Assembly: GCF_027943255.1 (NCBI RefSeq)
Contig: NC_072896.1
Span: 7,998,001 to 8,062,000, forward strand
DNA: 64,000 nucleotides
DNA from: Anastrepha obliqua
Lineage: Eukaryota > Arthropoda > Insecta > Diptera > Tephritidae
Reading direction: 5' to 3'
Below, piece by piece: positions 11,191 through 22,695 of the stretch. The first letter of the stretch is position 1; every line of letters starts with the position of its first letter. Under the pieces are notes generated by a model. It made no database searches and had not been told where the DNA came from. It saw only the letters and a program-made list of their open reading frames with translations. The translations under genes and the position numbers were made by a program.

Positions 11191-12228
11191 TTATTCAAAG
11201 TATTTGCCCTCGCTAGCTATACATTTTTCCCATCTCTCGGGCAATTTGTGTATACCACGCCAAAAGAATTCTTCATCTTTCGAGGCGAACCACTCGTCAA
11301 GCCATTTCCGGACGTCTTCGTACGAATCGAAGTGCTGTTCGGCGAGCGCGTGACCCATCGATGAAAACAGATGATAGTCCGAAGGGGCCAGGTCTGGTGA
11401 ATAAGCGGGATGAGGTAGCACCTCCCAATTGATTGTCTCCAAGTAGTTTTGGACCATTCTTGACGTGTGCGATGGGGCGTTGTCGTGGAGGAAAATCAGC
11501 TTCTCATGTCTTTGTTCATAACGAGGCCTTTTTTCACGCAAAGCACGGCGCAATTTGATGAGTTGTTGGTGGTAGCGATGAGAATTAACAGTTTCACCAG
11601 GTTTCAACAGCTCACAGTAAACGACACCCTGCTGATCCCACCAAACGCACAGCATCGTCTTGCGTCCAAAGCGATTAAGTCTTGATGAAGAAGTTGATGG
11701 TTGGCCGGGATCGACCCATGATTTTTTTCGTTTAGGATTCTCAAAGTATATCCACTTTTCATCGCTAGTCACCACAAGATGCAGGAACGACTTTCTTTTA
11801 TGCCTAGCCAGCAAGATTTCGCATGTGTTTTGGCGTCGCTCCATCTGTCTATCGTTCAATTCATGGGGTACCCATTTTCCGACTTTTTGGACCTTTCCCA
11901 TGGCACGTAAACGCATGGAAATGGCTGGTTGAGTGACACCTAACTGCTCGGCAAGCATTTTTTGCGATTGGGTATCGTCTTCATCCAAAAGAGCCTGCAA
12001 TTCATGGTCCTCAACTTTTCTGGGCCGATTTTCACGCTTCTTGTCACTCAAGTCAAAATGGCCGTCTTTGAACCGACGAAACCAGTCTCTGCAAGTTGTT
12101 TCCGATAATGCACTGTCACCATAGGCCTCCACAAGCATTCGATGCGATTCGGCAGCCGATTTCTTCAAATTAAAGCAAAAAAGTAGAGCTTCCCGCATAT
12201 GCTCTTTTTTTGGCACAAAATTAGACAT
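11191..12228 (-). CDS. Mariner transposase, uninterrupted, 345 aa
   Basis: This is a DNA cut-and-paste transposase that would bind the mariner TIRs and insert at TA. At 345 residues it has the exact length of Mos1 transposase. The N-terminal paired HTH region starts MSNFVPKKEHMREALLFCFN, and LKKSAAESHRMLVEAYG follows. The linker has the WVPHEL motif at 119-124. The DD34D triad falls at D156 (TSDEKWIYF), D249 (FLHDNAPSHT) and D284 (YSPDLAPSDYHLF), the same numbers as in Mos1. I see no stop or frameshift. The ATG chosen is the only one that gives the family N-terminus. Mauritiana subfamily membership comes from close resemblance to Mos1 recalled from memory. Whether it is active cannot be read from sequence; the right TIR looks damaged, which would limit its own mobility. 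Confidence 0.93.
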   Translation of the reverse strand: MSNFVPKKEHMREALLFCFNLKKSAAESHRMLVEAYGDSALSETTCRDWFRRFKDGHFDLSDKKRENRPRKVEDHELQALLDEDDTQSQKMLAEQLGVTQPAISMRLRAMGKVQKVGKWVPHELNDRQMERRQNTCEILLARHKRKSFLHLVVTSDEKWIYFENPKRKKSWVDPGQPSTSSSRLNRFGRKTMLCVWWDQQGVVYCELLKPGETVNSHRYHQQLIKLRRALREKRPRYEQRHEKLIFLHDNAPSHTSRMVQNYLETINWEVLPHPAYSPDLAPSDYHLFSSMGHALAEQHFDSYEDVRKWLDEWFASKDEEFFWRGIHKLPERWEKCIASEGKYFE

Positions 12229-12373
12229 GATTACGCAAGGAAAAAAGTGTGTTGCTGTATGAAATCACTGATGATGTGCAGTGATTGATGTAAACAGGTG
12301 TCGAACCCATGCAAAAAAAATATGGCATTTCTATGGTAACTTGATATGCTCACTAACGCCATCTACGAGCAAT

Positions 12374-12393
12374 CAGCGGATTTAAGCTTATAT
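12374..12393 (-). repeat. Mariner right TIR, outer end eroded
   Basis: CAGCGGATTTAAGCTTAT is the complement of the inner left TIR. The expected final ACACCTGG is replaced by ATGTATAT. Confidence 0.7.
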
Positions 12394-13150
12394 GTATATA
12401 TGTGCACATAGGAATTTGTTTTGAACATGTTTTTGCATAACTCTACAAATATGTATGCGTAAATGCATATGCTCCATTTTGAAATTGTTCCAAGTTTAAG
12501 TGGAACTGACAGTGCAGCAAAGTACTTACTTACTTACTCAGGTGACCATAACAACCCGTTACCGAGCAAAGTGGTTCTCAAAATTCTAATAAATATAAAC
12601 CAGCCATTGTCATAAGTTTCTGTACTCACATTGGGATAAGAGACTGCTCAGACTCATCTTTTGTAGGGAAGTTATATTACTTTTGGCTACTTACAGATGT
12701 ATAGAAAGTTTTATATCTATACCATAAAGGTGAAAATCTGTACGTTGTCCGCACATCACTACGAAACGACAGCACCAAATGACGTAAAAATTTGTATACA
12801 TTCGTATTTTCACCCAATGAAGGTTAAAGGCATGTTTTTATGATGGAACTCCCTTCCCACAGCCCCCAGGCCGCGCCACCACTCTCATTCGTCACTAATA
12901 ATCGAATATTTGCTTAAATTTAATCTAAAAAATCTTAGTTTTTCCTATTTCCCACTATTTATAGCACACTCTAGACTTCATAATCCGCATAAGCTGTTCA
13001 ACTATGACCCAGATGCAAAGTTCAAAAACGGTTTGAGATAGAAAATTAATAAAAATAATTTTGCTTCATATTTTTCTGATTGGTTGTTTTGATTTTATTC
13101 TACGAGGCATAGCAACGGATGCCGGGTATTGTAATATTATGGTTATTAAT
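12394..13150. other. Non-coding span
   Basis: No gene or repeat was recognised. The composition is moderately A/T-rich with no long open frame. Confidence 0.45.
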
Positions 13151-13213
13151 AAAAAAAATATTTTTTATCCTAAATCCCTCGAAACTACTCCTACGCGAGC
13201 GGGGCCGCGGGTT
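13151..13213 (+). mobile_element. Helitron-like 3' end
   Basis: The stretch ends in a G/C-rich potential hairpin (GCGAGCGGGGCCGCGGGTT) followed by AAAGCTAG and then T. That layout, a 3' hairpin then CTAG, is that of Helitron termini. The 5' boundary is not visible. Confidence 0.35.
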
Positions 13214-13215
13214 AA

Positions 13216-13514
13216 AGCTAGTTTTATATATAAAAATGAATGTTTGTCTATATGTCATCAATGAACTCAAAAACTACTGGACCAATTATTATAAAAATTG
13301 GTATATATATGTATTTTTCCACGGAGAAAGTTTGTAAAATATGCTCATTGATGCCACTCGCCACCAGGTGGCGCTTCAGAGTAGCAACTTCTGCCCCGCT
13401 CAACCGATTGTCATAAAAATTAGTATGACCATGTATTTTTACACAGAGGAAACGAATATGACATGTTCTTAAATTTATTGTAGTTGTTGGCGTAGCAATG
13501 CGCGCCTGGTACAG
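13216..13514 (+). mobile_element. Short Helitron-like / insect 'CTAG' repeat
   Basis: It starts with TATATATAAAAATGAATGTT and ends with GCGCGCCTGGTACAGCTAG before T. The start and end match a very common insect non-autonomous repeat. It lies immediately after another sequence with the same CTAG end at 13213, suggesting tandem arrangement. It has no coding capacity. The Helitron assignment is inference from the terminal hairpin and CTAG. Confidence 0.4.
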
Positions 13515-14408
13515 CTAGTATTATATAAAAAATATTTTACACATAATATATATTATTTTATGTTCATATGTTCTCAAAAAATGCGTGTAAAAAGAGAATT
13601 AGCTGAAAAAATATTAAAAACTTCTCTTTAGAGTTCACTTAAGAATTTATTTTGAGCTCACACATTTTAATTGATTAAATATATTATAAGAAGGAAAGTA
13701 TTAAATGGCGAGAGCACAATATCAGAGCACTATTTACACGCTTCGAAAAATTTCTCTCTATTTGCTCTGTTGGAATCAAGCAAAATTCCTAAACTATTGA
13801 AAATCGTGATCAATCAAAATTCCTAAAAGATTGAATAATTCGTGTAAAAAAAACAATTTTTTTCTTTTTAACTAGTGTTAAATGAAATCCGTGTAAAAAC
13901 AAAATAATTCGTGTAAAAAAAACATTTTTTTTTAACTCGTGTAAAAAATTTTATTGTATGTAAAAAGAAAATTAGGTATACGAGTATACATACATATTTT
14001 AGTTATACGGTCTGACCAGAGTTATTTGCCAAACGCAGGCGACTTGTGAAGTACATATTTATTTTATAATTTATATAAAAATTTAGAATTTTAAAAAATA
14101 GTTTATAAAATATTATTTACATGTTCCATCATCGCTTCTAGTTTTGAAGTGCGGACATGAACAGTAATGTGAGGCCAACAGTGAAATACAAGCCTATGTT
14201 AACAATATTACAATAACGCAGCTCAATAGGAATGTTAGACTAACAGTGGAATTGCTCTTAATAACATAATGGAGTATTGGGATTTGTGTACTCCATATGC
14301 AGCTAAGTAGAGAAATGTTAAGCTAACAGTGGCTCATGCGTTTGTAACATTATAAATATATATAGTATTGGGTATTGTTGTACTATGAACATCATTGTAT
14401 AGGAATAA
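13515..14408. other. AT-rich non-coding span
   Basis: No gene was recognised. The segment TTCGTGTAAAAA recurs several times between about 13830 and 13950, giving a loose local repeat. Confidence 0.45.
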
Positions 14409-14756
14409 GGGTAGATTCACACTATGGTGCCGATCACGGTTCGTTCTCGGTCTAGTCTCGGTTCGGTAAAATCTTTCGACATCTACATTCGTGTTCTTAC
14501 ATCGGTCCAGTCGCGATTCATCGTTAGTTGCGAGAACGCAACGTTATTCACACTATCAGTACAAGTCGCGGCCAGTTCGATCACGGTCCAGCAAAATATT
14601 CTTCGAACTTGATCGATGCTGGAGTGTGACTGTACCGAAACTTGAACAGCACGGATAGTGTGAATACAGTCATTGTTTTTCGTTTGTGAATATTTTACCG
14701 GACCGAGACTGGACCGAGAGCGGACCGTGATCGGCATCATAGTGTGAATCCGGCCT
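14409..14756. mobile_element. Foldback MITE with outer and inner inverted repeats
   Basis: The outer arms, 14414-14472 and 14692-14750, are inverted copies of about 58 bp. They begin GATTCACACTATG and contain GCCGATCACGG and CTCGGTC repeats; the visible mismatches are almost all transitions. An inner pair (ATTCACACTATC near 14550 and its complement near 14653) repeats the start of the outer arm in the same orientation, so a smaller hairpin of about 118 bp sits inside the larger one. Open frames across it exist only because the arms lack stops. No clear target duplication was found; the superfamily is unknown. Confidence 0.75.
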
Positions 14757-17178
14757 AAAACCAGCATCTTCAGGGCCATTTACAAACTTTTTTTTTTTTT
14801 TGTTTTTTTTTTTTCAAAACAATAAATTATTTTCCGGTGTTGAAGGGCACTCAAATTGCAAGAAAAATGCAATGCATGTAACGCATCTTAGATTATTATA
14901 AATTTAATGCTTTTCATAATGCCATGTAAAATAATCTTGAACAAGCTATGCAATAATTTTACTACAACTCTAACGGTAAATATCAACTAATTGTATCGCT
15001 GACCAGTAGAGTGCTAGAATAACTGAGCGCCAAACACATACACACACACAAGGCGACTCTACTAGCAGTGTAATGGTAATTGAAATGCTACAATTTGCTG
15101 CTACTCAGCTTAGCCAAGCTTAGCCTTAGCTCTGCGTGAGCTTAAGGCTGATATACGTCGTTACGCTTGAGTGGGATAATGTTCATAAAAAAGCACTTAA
15201 TTTAAACTGTTGAAGATTGAGGCGTTTATAATTGTTTCATGGAAGTTAGTTATTATTGTTTATGAGCGCATTTAAGAGTCATAAATTTACGCGGTTTGGA
15301 AGTGCGGATTAGTATTAGGAGAATTAATCAATTCAATGCATTACAAGTGGATGGAAGTTAAGGTTTCGGAAGAGTAATCGATTAAGAGATGAAAGTAATT
15401 TATAGGTAGCAAATTATGTTTGTAAGCTAAAGAGTGTTGGTAATTAAAGTCGTTCCAATGCGATATAAAATAATTTCAGCCTTCAAACTGCAAGCTGTGC
15501 ATGAATGCTCGTTTTTCGCCACCCAAAAGAAATGCTCCAACGTAAGCCATCAATAATTGCGACAAATATGTCAACACAAAAAGCAACTAGCAGAAAAGCA
15601 CAATAACTATTGAATAATTAGGGCTGCATATATGTATACATATTTACATGCATTCGCATGCTGCTGCATAACCGGAACAATGGCAAACAAAAGATGATCA
15701 CAGCAGCAGGAAGGCAGCTGCAGTAGTAAAAGGAACATGAGAAGAAAAGGCAGAAAAAAGCAAAAATGCAACAGCCAATAATAAATGCTTTATGTATTCA
15801 GAATCCAGGCGTAGTTGCAGCGCAGCAAGAGGATGAAGAGAAAATTGCTGCTATGACTACGCGCAGCTACAAGAACAAGCACTCATAGTCAGCACTGCTT
15901 CCGCTGCAGCCATAATTACTACACAAAAAAAGGAAAAAGACGCAGCTGCTAGCAACCCAAGAGGCGCAACGCTTGGTGGTTGTAAGCTGTAGTAGAGGCA
16001 TTATTGGCCAGTGTACACAAGCAACGTCTTATACTGCATTACTCTACTGTGTCTCTTTATTGTCATCTCATGTTGACGGCTTCAAAATTATTGCAGCTCA
16101 GCTAAATGCCGGCAGCTGATTAATGATTTTGTCGCACAGCGTTGCAATTTCGATAAAACTCGATGTGACTCATAAAATAAAATAAAAGAAACCGAAAATC
16201 GTGTAAGACACGTGCCTTGGGTGTGCTTTTGCTGCTTGCCGCATCTTTATGAACACTCGCGTCACATAGCAAAAGGTGTTTTTTGATAAACATAATTGTT
16301 GATTTATGACAACTTGCCGCATTGCAACAGTAGCCGAGTGAGGATGCACACCAACTGCATGGCCGACAGCTAACGAGTTTGTCTAGTAACCATTGCTAAG
16401 CTGTTAGCATCGGCAGCTGTTGCTTGGTTGCAGCTGGAAACGTCATTATGTGTGGCGTAATAAGTATTAAACATTAAAACCTTGAAGGCTCTTCATGGTA
16501 AAGGTTGTATTAGTGGTGACATGGAATTTCGTAAAATTAATTAATAGTTTATGGGTGGAACGAGCACCTGTCAAAAGGACGAAAGTGTTTCGTAACGATG
16601 GTAGGGGTGTTCTCATTAGTATGGATTTTTACAATGTTGCCAAATCCAATTTAAAAGGTAAAGTGGCTTCTATATTTTTACAAAGGATATAACAGAATGA
16701 TGATGTAAAAAACAGAAAAACTATTGTAATATAAAAAATTTATGTTAGTAGAAAAGTCTCCACTCCAATTAAAAAATTATATTTGCAAAAATTTCCCTTA
16801 TAATATAATTGCAAAGAATATAACAAAATTTTTAATTAAAGATAATTAAATAAATATAAAAAAACAAAAATATTTTATTAAAAAAACGTCTTCATTTAAA
16901 TATTTTTTTAATTTGCCGATTTTGATTTTTTTTTGTCGGTGACTTAAGAAATTTGCACAAAATTTGAAAATTTGTGTGACCAAAAATTCCTTTTTTAATA
17001 AAGTTTTCACATAAATCTAAACTATTTACGGAAATGTATTTATAATATAATTGCAAAGGATATAACAAATTTTAAATTACTGATAATAAAATTAATATCA
17101 AAAATAAACATTTTATAAAAAAAGTATTCACATAAATAAATAAAAACATTGCAATTTACGAGTTTGGAATTTTTTGTA
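14757..17178. other. Non-coding span, probably host intergenic or intronic
   Basis: No gene was recognised. From 15600 to 16450 the DNA is less A/T-rich, with many GCAGC/CAGCAG segments, as seen in fly introns. From 16700 to 17170 it becomes strongly A/T-rich. The open frame near 16495-16692 has no family motif. Confidence 0.45.
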
Positions 17179-18096
17179 AAGGGTGTTTTTTTAGAGGTTA
17201 GGTTTTCAAGTTGGCACTACTTTTTTCGTAGATGGTCTTTTTGACAGCTGTCACTTGATTTATGTTCAGTTTGGTTTGCCATTTCATAATGAATAGACTT
17301 ACACCTGAACGACGTTTGCAAATCGAACCAAAACGAGATGGCCACCGATCCCGATTTTCACAAGAAAATTTTGTTCAGCGATGAAGCTCACTTTTGGTTG
17401 AATGGGTATGTCAATAAGCAAAATTGTCGCATTTGGAGTGAACATAATCCACAAGCCATTGCTGAGACGCCGTTACATCCTCAAAAAGTCACTGTTTGGT
17501 GTGCTCTATGGGCAGAGGGAATCATTGGTCCATATTTCTTTAAAAATGAAGCCGGCCATAATGTTACAGTCAATGGAGAGCGCTATAGAGCCATGATTAA
17601 TGACTTTTTCGTGCCTGAATTGGACGATGTTGATGTGGACCACCTTTGGTTCCAACAAGACGGCGCTACATGCCATACAGCCAACGCAACAATCGATTTA
17701 TTGAAGGAAACTTTTGGTGAGCGCATTATCTCGCGCCGTGGACCTGTGGTGTGGCCTCCAAGATCGTGCGATATAACACCGCTGGACTATTTCTTGTGGG
17801 GCTATGTGAAGTCGCTTGTCTACGCAGATAAGCCCGAGACGATTGACGTCTTGGAAGAGAATATTCGGCGCGTTATTGCTGACATACGGCCCCAATTGCT
17901 GCAAAAAGTGGTCGAAAATTGGGCCTTTCGGCTTTAATTTATTCGAGCCAGCCGCGGCGGCCACTTGCTCGAAATCATTTTTAAAACATAATGGCAAACC
18001 CTTATCTTTATAATAAAGCTAAATTCTTGGCCATAACATTAAATTATATACGTTTGATTTCATCTTGAAAACCTAACCTCTAAAAAAAACACCCTA
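17179..18096 (+). mobile_element. Rosa-like (D,D41D) mariner, internally deleted
   Basis: The TIRs match over about 30 bp: AAGGGTGTTTTTTTAGAGGT at 17179, and the complement of ACCTCTAAAAAAAACACCCTA ending at 18096, each beside TA. Just inside, both ends have GGTTAGGTTTTCAAG. At 918 bp it is about 0.3-0.4 kb shorter than a full element because the N-terminal half of the transposase is deleted. Confidence 0.85.
17291..17991 (+). pseudogene. Rosa-like mariner transposase, N-terminal deletion and one stop
   Basis: The original start at 17291 gives MNRLTPERRLQIE and then hits an internal deletion. The catalytic part is open from 17338: HKKILFSDEAHFW (first Asp), VTVWCALWAEGIIGPYFF, WFQQDGATCHTA (second Asp) and CDITPLDYFLWGYVK (third Asp, TPLD). 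I count 41 residues between the second and third Asp, i.e. D,D41D, which I associate with the tephritid 'rosa' mariners. A TAA at 17935-17937 interrupts the C-terminus; the rest (FIRASRGGHLLEIIFKT) continues in frame to 17991. Most of the DNA-binding domain is gone, so it cannot be active, but the catalytic core is well preserved. Confidence 0.85.
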
Positions 18097-18973
18097 TAGG
18101 TGGATTAAGAAGATCGCTCAAGGTTTCAAAATTCGAGTGACCAGCGTTGCCATTTATTCATAAATATGTATATGGTATGCAGTATAGAGAGGGTTTTAAA
18201 AAAATTGTTACTAAAAAAATTTCAAAAATTAATCAGATCATTTTAAATAATTTTTTGTGGATAATATGGGTTGACATGGAGTTGAAAAATAAATTAAACA
18301 TATTTCAAATGTTACGATATTTTTACGGGTTTGTGTTGCTTAATAAAATAAAAATATTATAAATGTAATATAGTAAAAAATATTGTAAATAGTTTTGTAA
18401 GATTTTTGTGAAAAAAGATAAATGAATTTATCTACTTAATTAATACAATATTTTATAAATAGGGGTGCCATTGGCCCAAATTTATCATTTTTTTGACTTG
18501 AATTCAGAACATAAACTTTCGTAATTACATAGATTGAAAAGTATGCGAGTCTCTTTCGAGAATTCCGAGAATATTTGAGATACATTTTGTTATTTAACAG
18601 TTAAAATTTTAGTGGAGTTGTAAATTATGAATTTATGAATTTAAAATAAAAAAAAAGTTGGAATTCAAAAATTGAAGTTATTTTCTAATTAAATTTCGGT
18701 TTCTGTTTATTTCGGTCTTAAGATAAATTCTTGATATTTTTGTCAATTGCATATCCCTATTGCAATCATGAATATTTGTACTTATACGAATGTTACCATT
18801 ACGAGTTACTTGCGCTGAAGAATAAACTTATACGGCCATACCATAATTTGAAATAAATTTATTTTATTACTAAGATTGTGTAGAGTTGCCAAATGCATTT
18901 ATAATAAATAATTGTTTGACCAGTTTGTGTAGATTTTTGTAATTTGCGGTTACTGAAATCATTAAAAAAAATT
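18097..18973. other. AT-rich non-coding span
   Basis: No gene was recognised; long A/T-rich tracts without motifs. Confidence 0.45.
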
Positions 18974-19266
18974 ACTGGCGCTTACACATCTGTTTGGTAT
19001 TTGGCCGAGCTCCTCTTCCTATTTAAGATATGCGTCTTGTTGTTGTACCACAAATGGAGGCACCTACAGTTTTAAGCCGAATCCGAAAGGCAGATATTTT
19101 TTTTTTATGAGGAGCTTTTTCATGGCAGAAATACACCGGAGGGTGGCCATTGCCTGCCGTGGGGTGACCCCGATTAGAAAAAAACGTTTTCTATTAGTTG
19201 ATGTTCATGCACGGAGTTTCGAATTTATGCACTCCTGAATGGTAGTCGACCACCAACCATTCGGCC
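18974..19266 (-). repeat. tRNA-derived SINE (minus)
   Basis: On the minus strand the copy starts with a tRNA-like head (GGCCGAATGGTTGGTGGTCG, then GAATTCAGGAG-like and TTCGAAACTCC B-box-like sequence). The body follows: GGAGGCACCTACAG and CCGAAAGGCAGATAT, ending in GTGTAAGCGCC. It is the fullest minus-strand copy of the family here and is diverged in the A box. Confidence 0.7.
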
Positions 19267-22200
19267 AAAATAGAGGTGTATGCCTGCTGATGTAGGCACC
19301 TTATAGTTTAAGGCTTTTTTAAAAGTCTTAGCACATTCTAGGGTTTACTGTTTCAATCATTTATGAATAATTTTTTTTATAAAAAATTCTATTGATAAAA
19401 ATCTTCATGACAAAGTAACGACAAGATTTAATTGCAAATTAAATACATTTACTTAAACATTGCAACATATTTAATAAGAAAATAAGCTATGTGGAGATAC
19501 AAGATAAGTTTTAAAAAAGAGGTTGTCTGCCCATAGTCTTGAAGCCCATAGGCTTTGAATTAGTCTTGTATTATTGTATAGCAGCTGTCCGGACGCATCG
19601 CTTACTCAATTAGGAGAGAGTCAGATGTCGAACGTTGCCGAACGCGGATACCAATTGTGCCTCTTTGTCGTGCGTTCCGCGCTCTCGCTTGCAGTTCAAG
19701 CCTCAGAACAAGGTAACGCTTCATTTTTTTGGTTTCGGCTCCATCAAATTATAAGACGTTGTCACGTCAAAAAATGTTTGAAAAATAATAATTTGAATTC
19801 TTAAATTAAATTAAGTTTGAAACTATTTTTAATGTTTTTTCATAGTTTCCAGTATATAAAAATTATTTTTGGCAAATCACAGTTCTGTTTAACATTTGGA
19901 ATCTAATTGATTAGAAAACGTGTATAGAGTGGTCTAACTAAATTTTCCATGCCAATTTCCGTTCTAAAATTGAAGCTTTATTTGGCTGTTTTGTATGATC
20001 ACTGTTGCCATTTATTTCTAAATACAAAAAACCTCGCATCAAATTTATTAAAATCTACTTACTTCTAAAGAAATTAAGGTATTTCCTACCATTTATAAAC
20101 TATTCTCTCTCCCCCCTTTAAGGTTTTCCGAAAATCTGTGCGCTTCTTTCATCCTTGAGATTCCCACTTTCGGCAAAGTGATCTGCAGGAAATCAGCTTT
20201 TTAAAAATTACTTGAACTACTGTTGAGTTTTATGTCTTATTTCCCCCTTTGTCAACTTTTTCTCCATTTATGTGTTTGCTCTCCTGCCCAACTGTCAACA
20301 CAAATTTGCATTTAAAAATTGTTTGCTGCCAGCCAGCATTCCTCGCTGTCGGCAAGTCGTCAATAATCATTCCCGCTCTCACATTGTTTGCCTTTCGGTA
20401 TTTGCATATTTATAGTTATAATATTTGTATGTGTGTGTATATGTATTTTTCTACGCACATTTGTATGTGTGCACGTTTGTGTGTAAACGCCGACGTTTCT
20501 TTCATTCACCACTGACAAACTGACAAACTGTCTCTGGCAGCCCGGATTGGTGAAAAGACGGGCGGGTAAGCTGTCATTCGTATCGAGCGATTGCATGTTT
20601 TGTTGTTGTTTATGTGGTTAAAAATATTACCGATAAATGCAAACATTACTGACAAATGCAAAGCAACTCACTTTCGCACACAAATTTTCAGTGGCCATGC
20701 ACCCACACATATACACTCGTACAAACAAACATAGGATTATGTATAGCATCGTTTACATTTCTTCATCTGTTTGCTTGTTGACATTTGAGTTTATGCTAAT
20801 GTCAACACAAATATTATGACAAGTAGTGAATATTTATATTTTCAGGACAAGCTTTGCTTGTGATTTTACAGAAAAACGATCCAACGAACTGCCTACATAC
20901 CTATTTAAAATTATGTAGAGATATCAGTAACTGTCAAATAACTCGCACGGTGCACTGATTGTCAATTATTTAAAGTTTGGATTTGCTTACTATTTGACAA
21001 TCAGAGAAATGTTTCACATTTACTCCAAAACTCTTAATTTTTTATGTCTATTTCAAATGTAATATTTTTTTTCTTTTGCCGAAAGGAAGTCGATTAATGG
21101 TTGCGTTCAAATGCAGAACGGAAAAGAAAAATTAAATTAGTTAACCTTGAAGCCATCGTAAAGGCGTTGAGCTGTAAGCGCCCAAGGCAGCGATACACAT
21201 CAACATGACTTCGATTTTTTTTTAACTTGCGTATAACCAAACTCTTTTCATACCTAATTGCACCCTCTTACCAGCCTCTATATACATATGTACATGTGTG
21301 TGTGTGTATGTATGTATATGCGTATCATTTTCTGTTCATTACAACTTATTATGCAGGTCATCAACAAATCATTAACAATAGCATCGACTTCACTGCCTAG
21401 GGCAAAAACGCTAAGCCTTGACGTATTTGTACTTCATCACTTCAACAGTTGGCGCATGCGTGGAAACTTTAATGAGTTTATGGATGTGTAAAAATCATAT
21501 TCATATTCGAATGGCTATGCAGCTGCAGGAAAATACGATTATGAGTGGTCTTCCGGCGCAAAGTGCATTTGGATTTTCAAAGTGCTTACCTACATACATA
21601 CATACATGCATACACAAATCCATATGTATGCATGTGTGCGTGTGTGCATTTCATCAAAGAGGCTCATTCAAATCACTATTTTCGCAGTTAATTATCTGGT
21701 CACGTGATGACGATTTTTCTTTTCTTTATTTGCTTTCTGGTGGTGGTTAAAATAAACTTAACGTCTTTGAAGTTCTTAAATGTCTTACAAATCTTCTGCT
21801 ATGTTGGAGAGGGCGAGGCGCTAAGTATAGAGCGGGTACTGGCAGAGTAGTAAAAGTAGACAGGAAATGATTTACACTACAAAGACTGTTGATTTAATAT
21901 AGCGGAAAGAGGTGGTAACCTGATGTAATGGTAATTTTTGTGGAGCCAGTAAAATTATGAAGGGAAAGCGTGAGAAATTTCCGATAAAATAGGTTATAAC
22001 AAATAAAATAAATATGTATACAGTGTGTATGTATGTATGCACACATGCAGGTAAAGAAGTCTAGAGCTTCAAAATTAAATATATTAAAAAAACATTGTTT
22101 TTGAAAATTTTGTTTACAAAAAAAATTGTTTTTTTCAACTTTTTTACCAAATAAAAAAATGATTTTCAAATAACTTTTCTACCAAATAAAAAAGGTTTTT

Positions 22201-22474
22201 CAGTGATGGAAATCTTTATTTGGACCTTTACGCGTTTCGTTGCTTGTCTGTTTGCATGCTGCAAGTATCAAAAATTATAAATGTATGACGCCATTCGGAA
22301 AGATTATAAATCTCACGATTGGGTGATTAATTTTGTGCCACCTCGAATATTCATATATCCGCCTTGTGGTGGGCTCCCTGAATAAAAAAGTAATTAAAAT
22401 AAAATAAAATAAGCGCGATGAGTTGCCAAGTTTTCACAATTAATTTGTTTAATATTTTTTTATATAAAGATATA
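19267..22474. other. Non-coding span with TG/ATGT microsatellites
   Basis: No gene was recognised. Microsatellites lie near 20425-20480, 21290-21320 (TG then TATG), 21590-21625 (ACAT) and 22015-22050. Short open frames over these encode only repetitive peptides. The remainder resembles unique fly intergenic or intronic DNA. Confidence 0.45.
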
Positions 22475-22519
22475 CAGTGGCTCAATAAAGAACTTGAAGA
22501 GTTGCACAAAAAAACCTTT

Positions 22520-22695
22520 CATCAACGAGATTAACCAACGCAAGAAAATAAAATTCGCAAAGCGTCATAGAGATAAGGATTTCGAGTTCTGGAAGCACAT
22601 TTTATTTGCAGACGAAAGCAAGTTTAATATTTAGGTCAGGTGAACAATCATATGTGAGGAGAAGACCTAATACAGAGTTGCTGGAAAAAAAATTA
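22520..22695 (+). pseudogene. Tc1-like transposase relic, part before the mariner
   Basis: Peptides such as HRDKDFEFWKHILFADESKF (around the first catalytic Asp, ADESKF) and EQSYVRRRPNTELLEKKL identify a DD34E Tc1 transposase. At least one stop (after SKFNI) and loss of the N-terminal DNA-binding region make it a pseudogene. It is cut at the TA where the mariner inserted and resumes at 23973. Confidence 0.75.

Larger units (their letters stand above)
11116..12393 (-). mobile_element. Mos1-like mariner (mauritiana subfamily)
   Basis: The left terminus CCAGGTGTATAAGCTTAAATC (from 11116, preceded by TA) is very like the 5' TIR of Mos1. The inner part, ATAAGCTTAAATCCGCTG, is repeated inverted at about 12374-12392. 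The outermost bases of the right TIR (the CCAGG end) are not preserved: the right end runs into TATATATG. At about 1.28 kb it has the normal length of a complete mariner. It carries one uninterrupted transposase frame on the minus strand. Confidence 0.9.

Noticed and set aside
11467..12124. Plus-strand frames inside the Mos1-like mariner
   Set aside because: They are antisense shadows of the transposase frame.
14424..14779. Open frames across the foldback element
   Set aside because: They are two readings of the inverted arms; both strands are open symmetrically and no motif is present.
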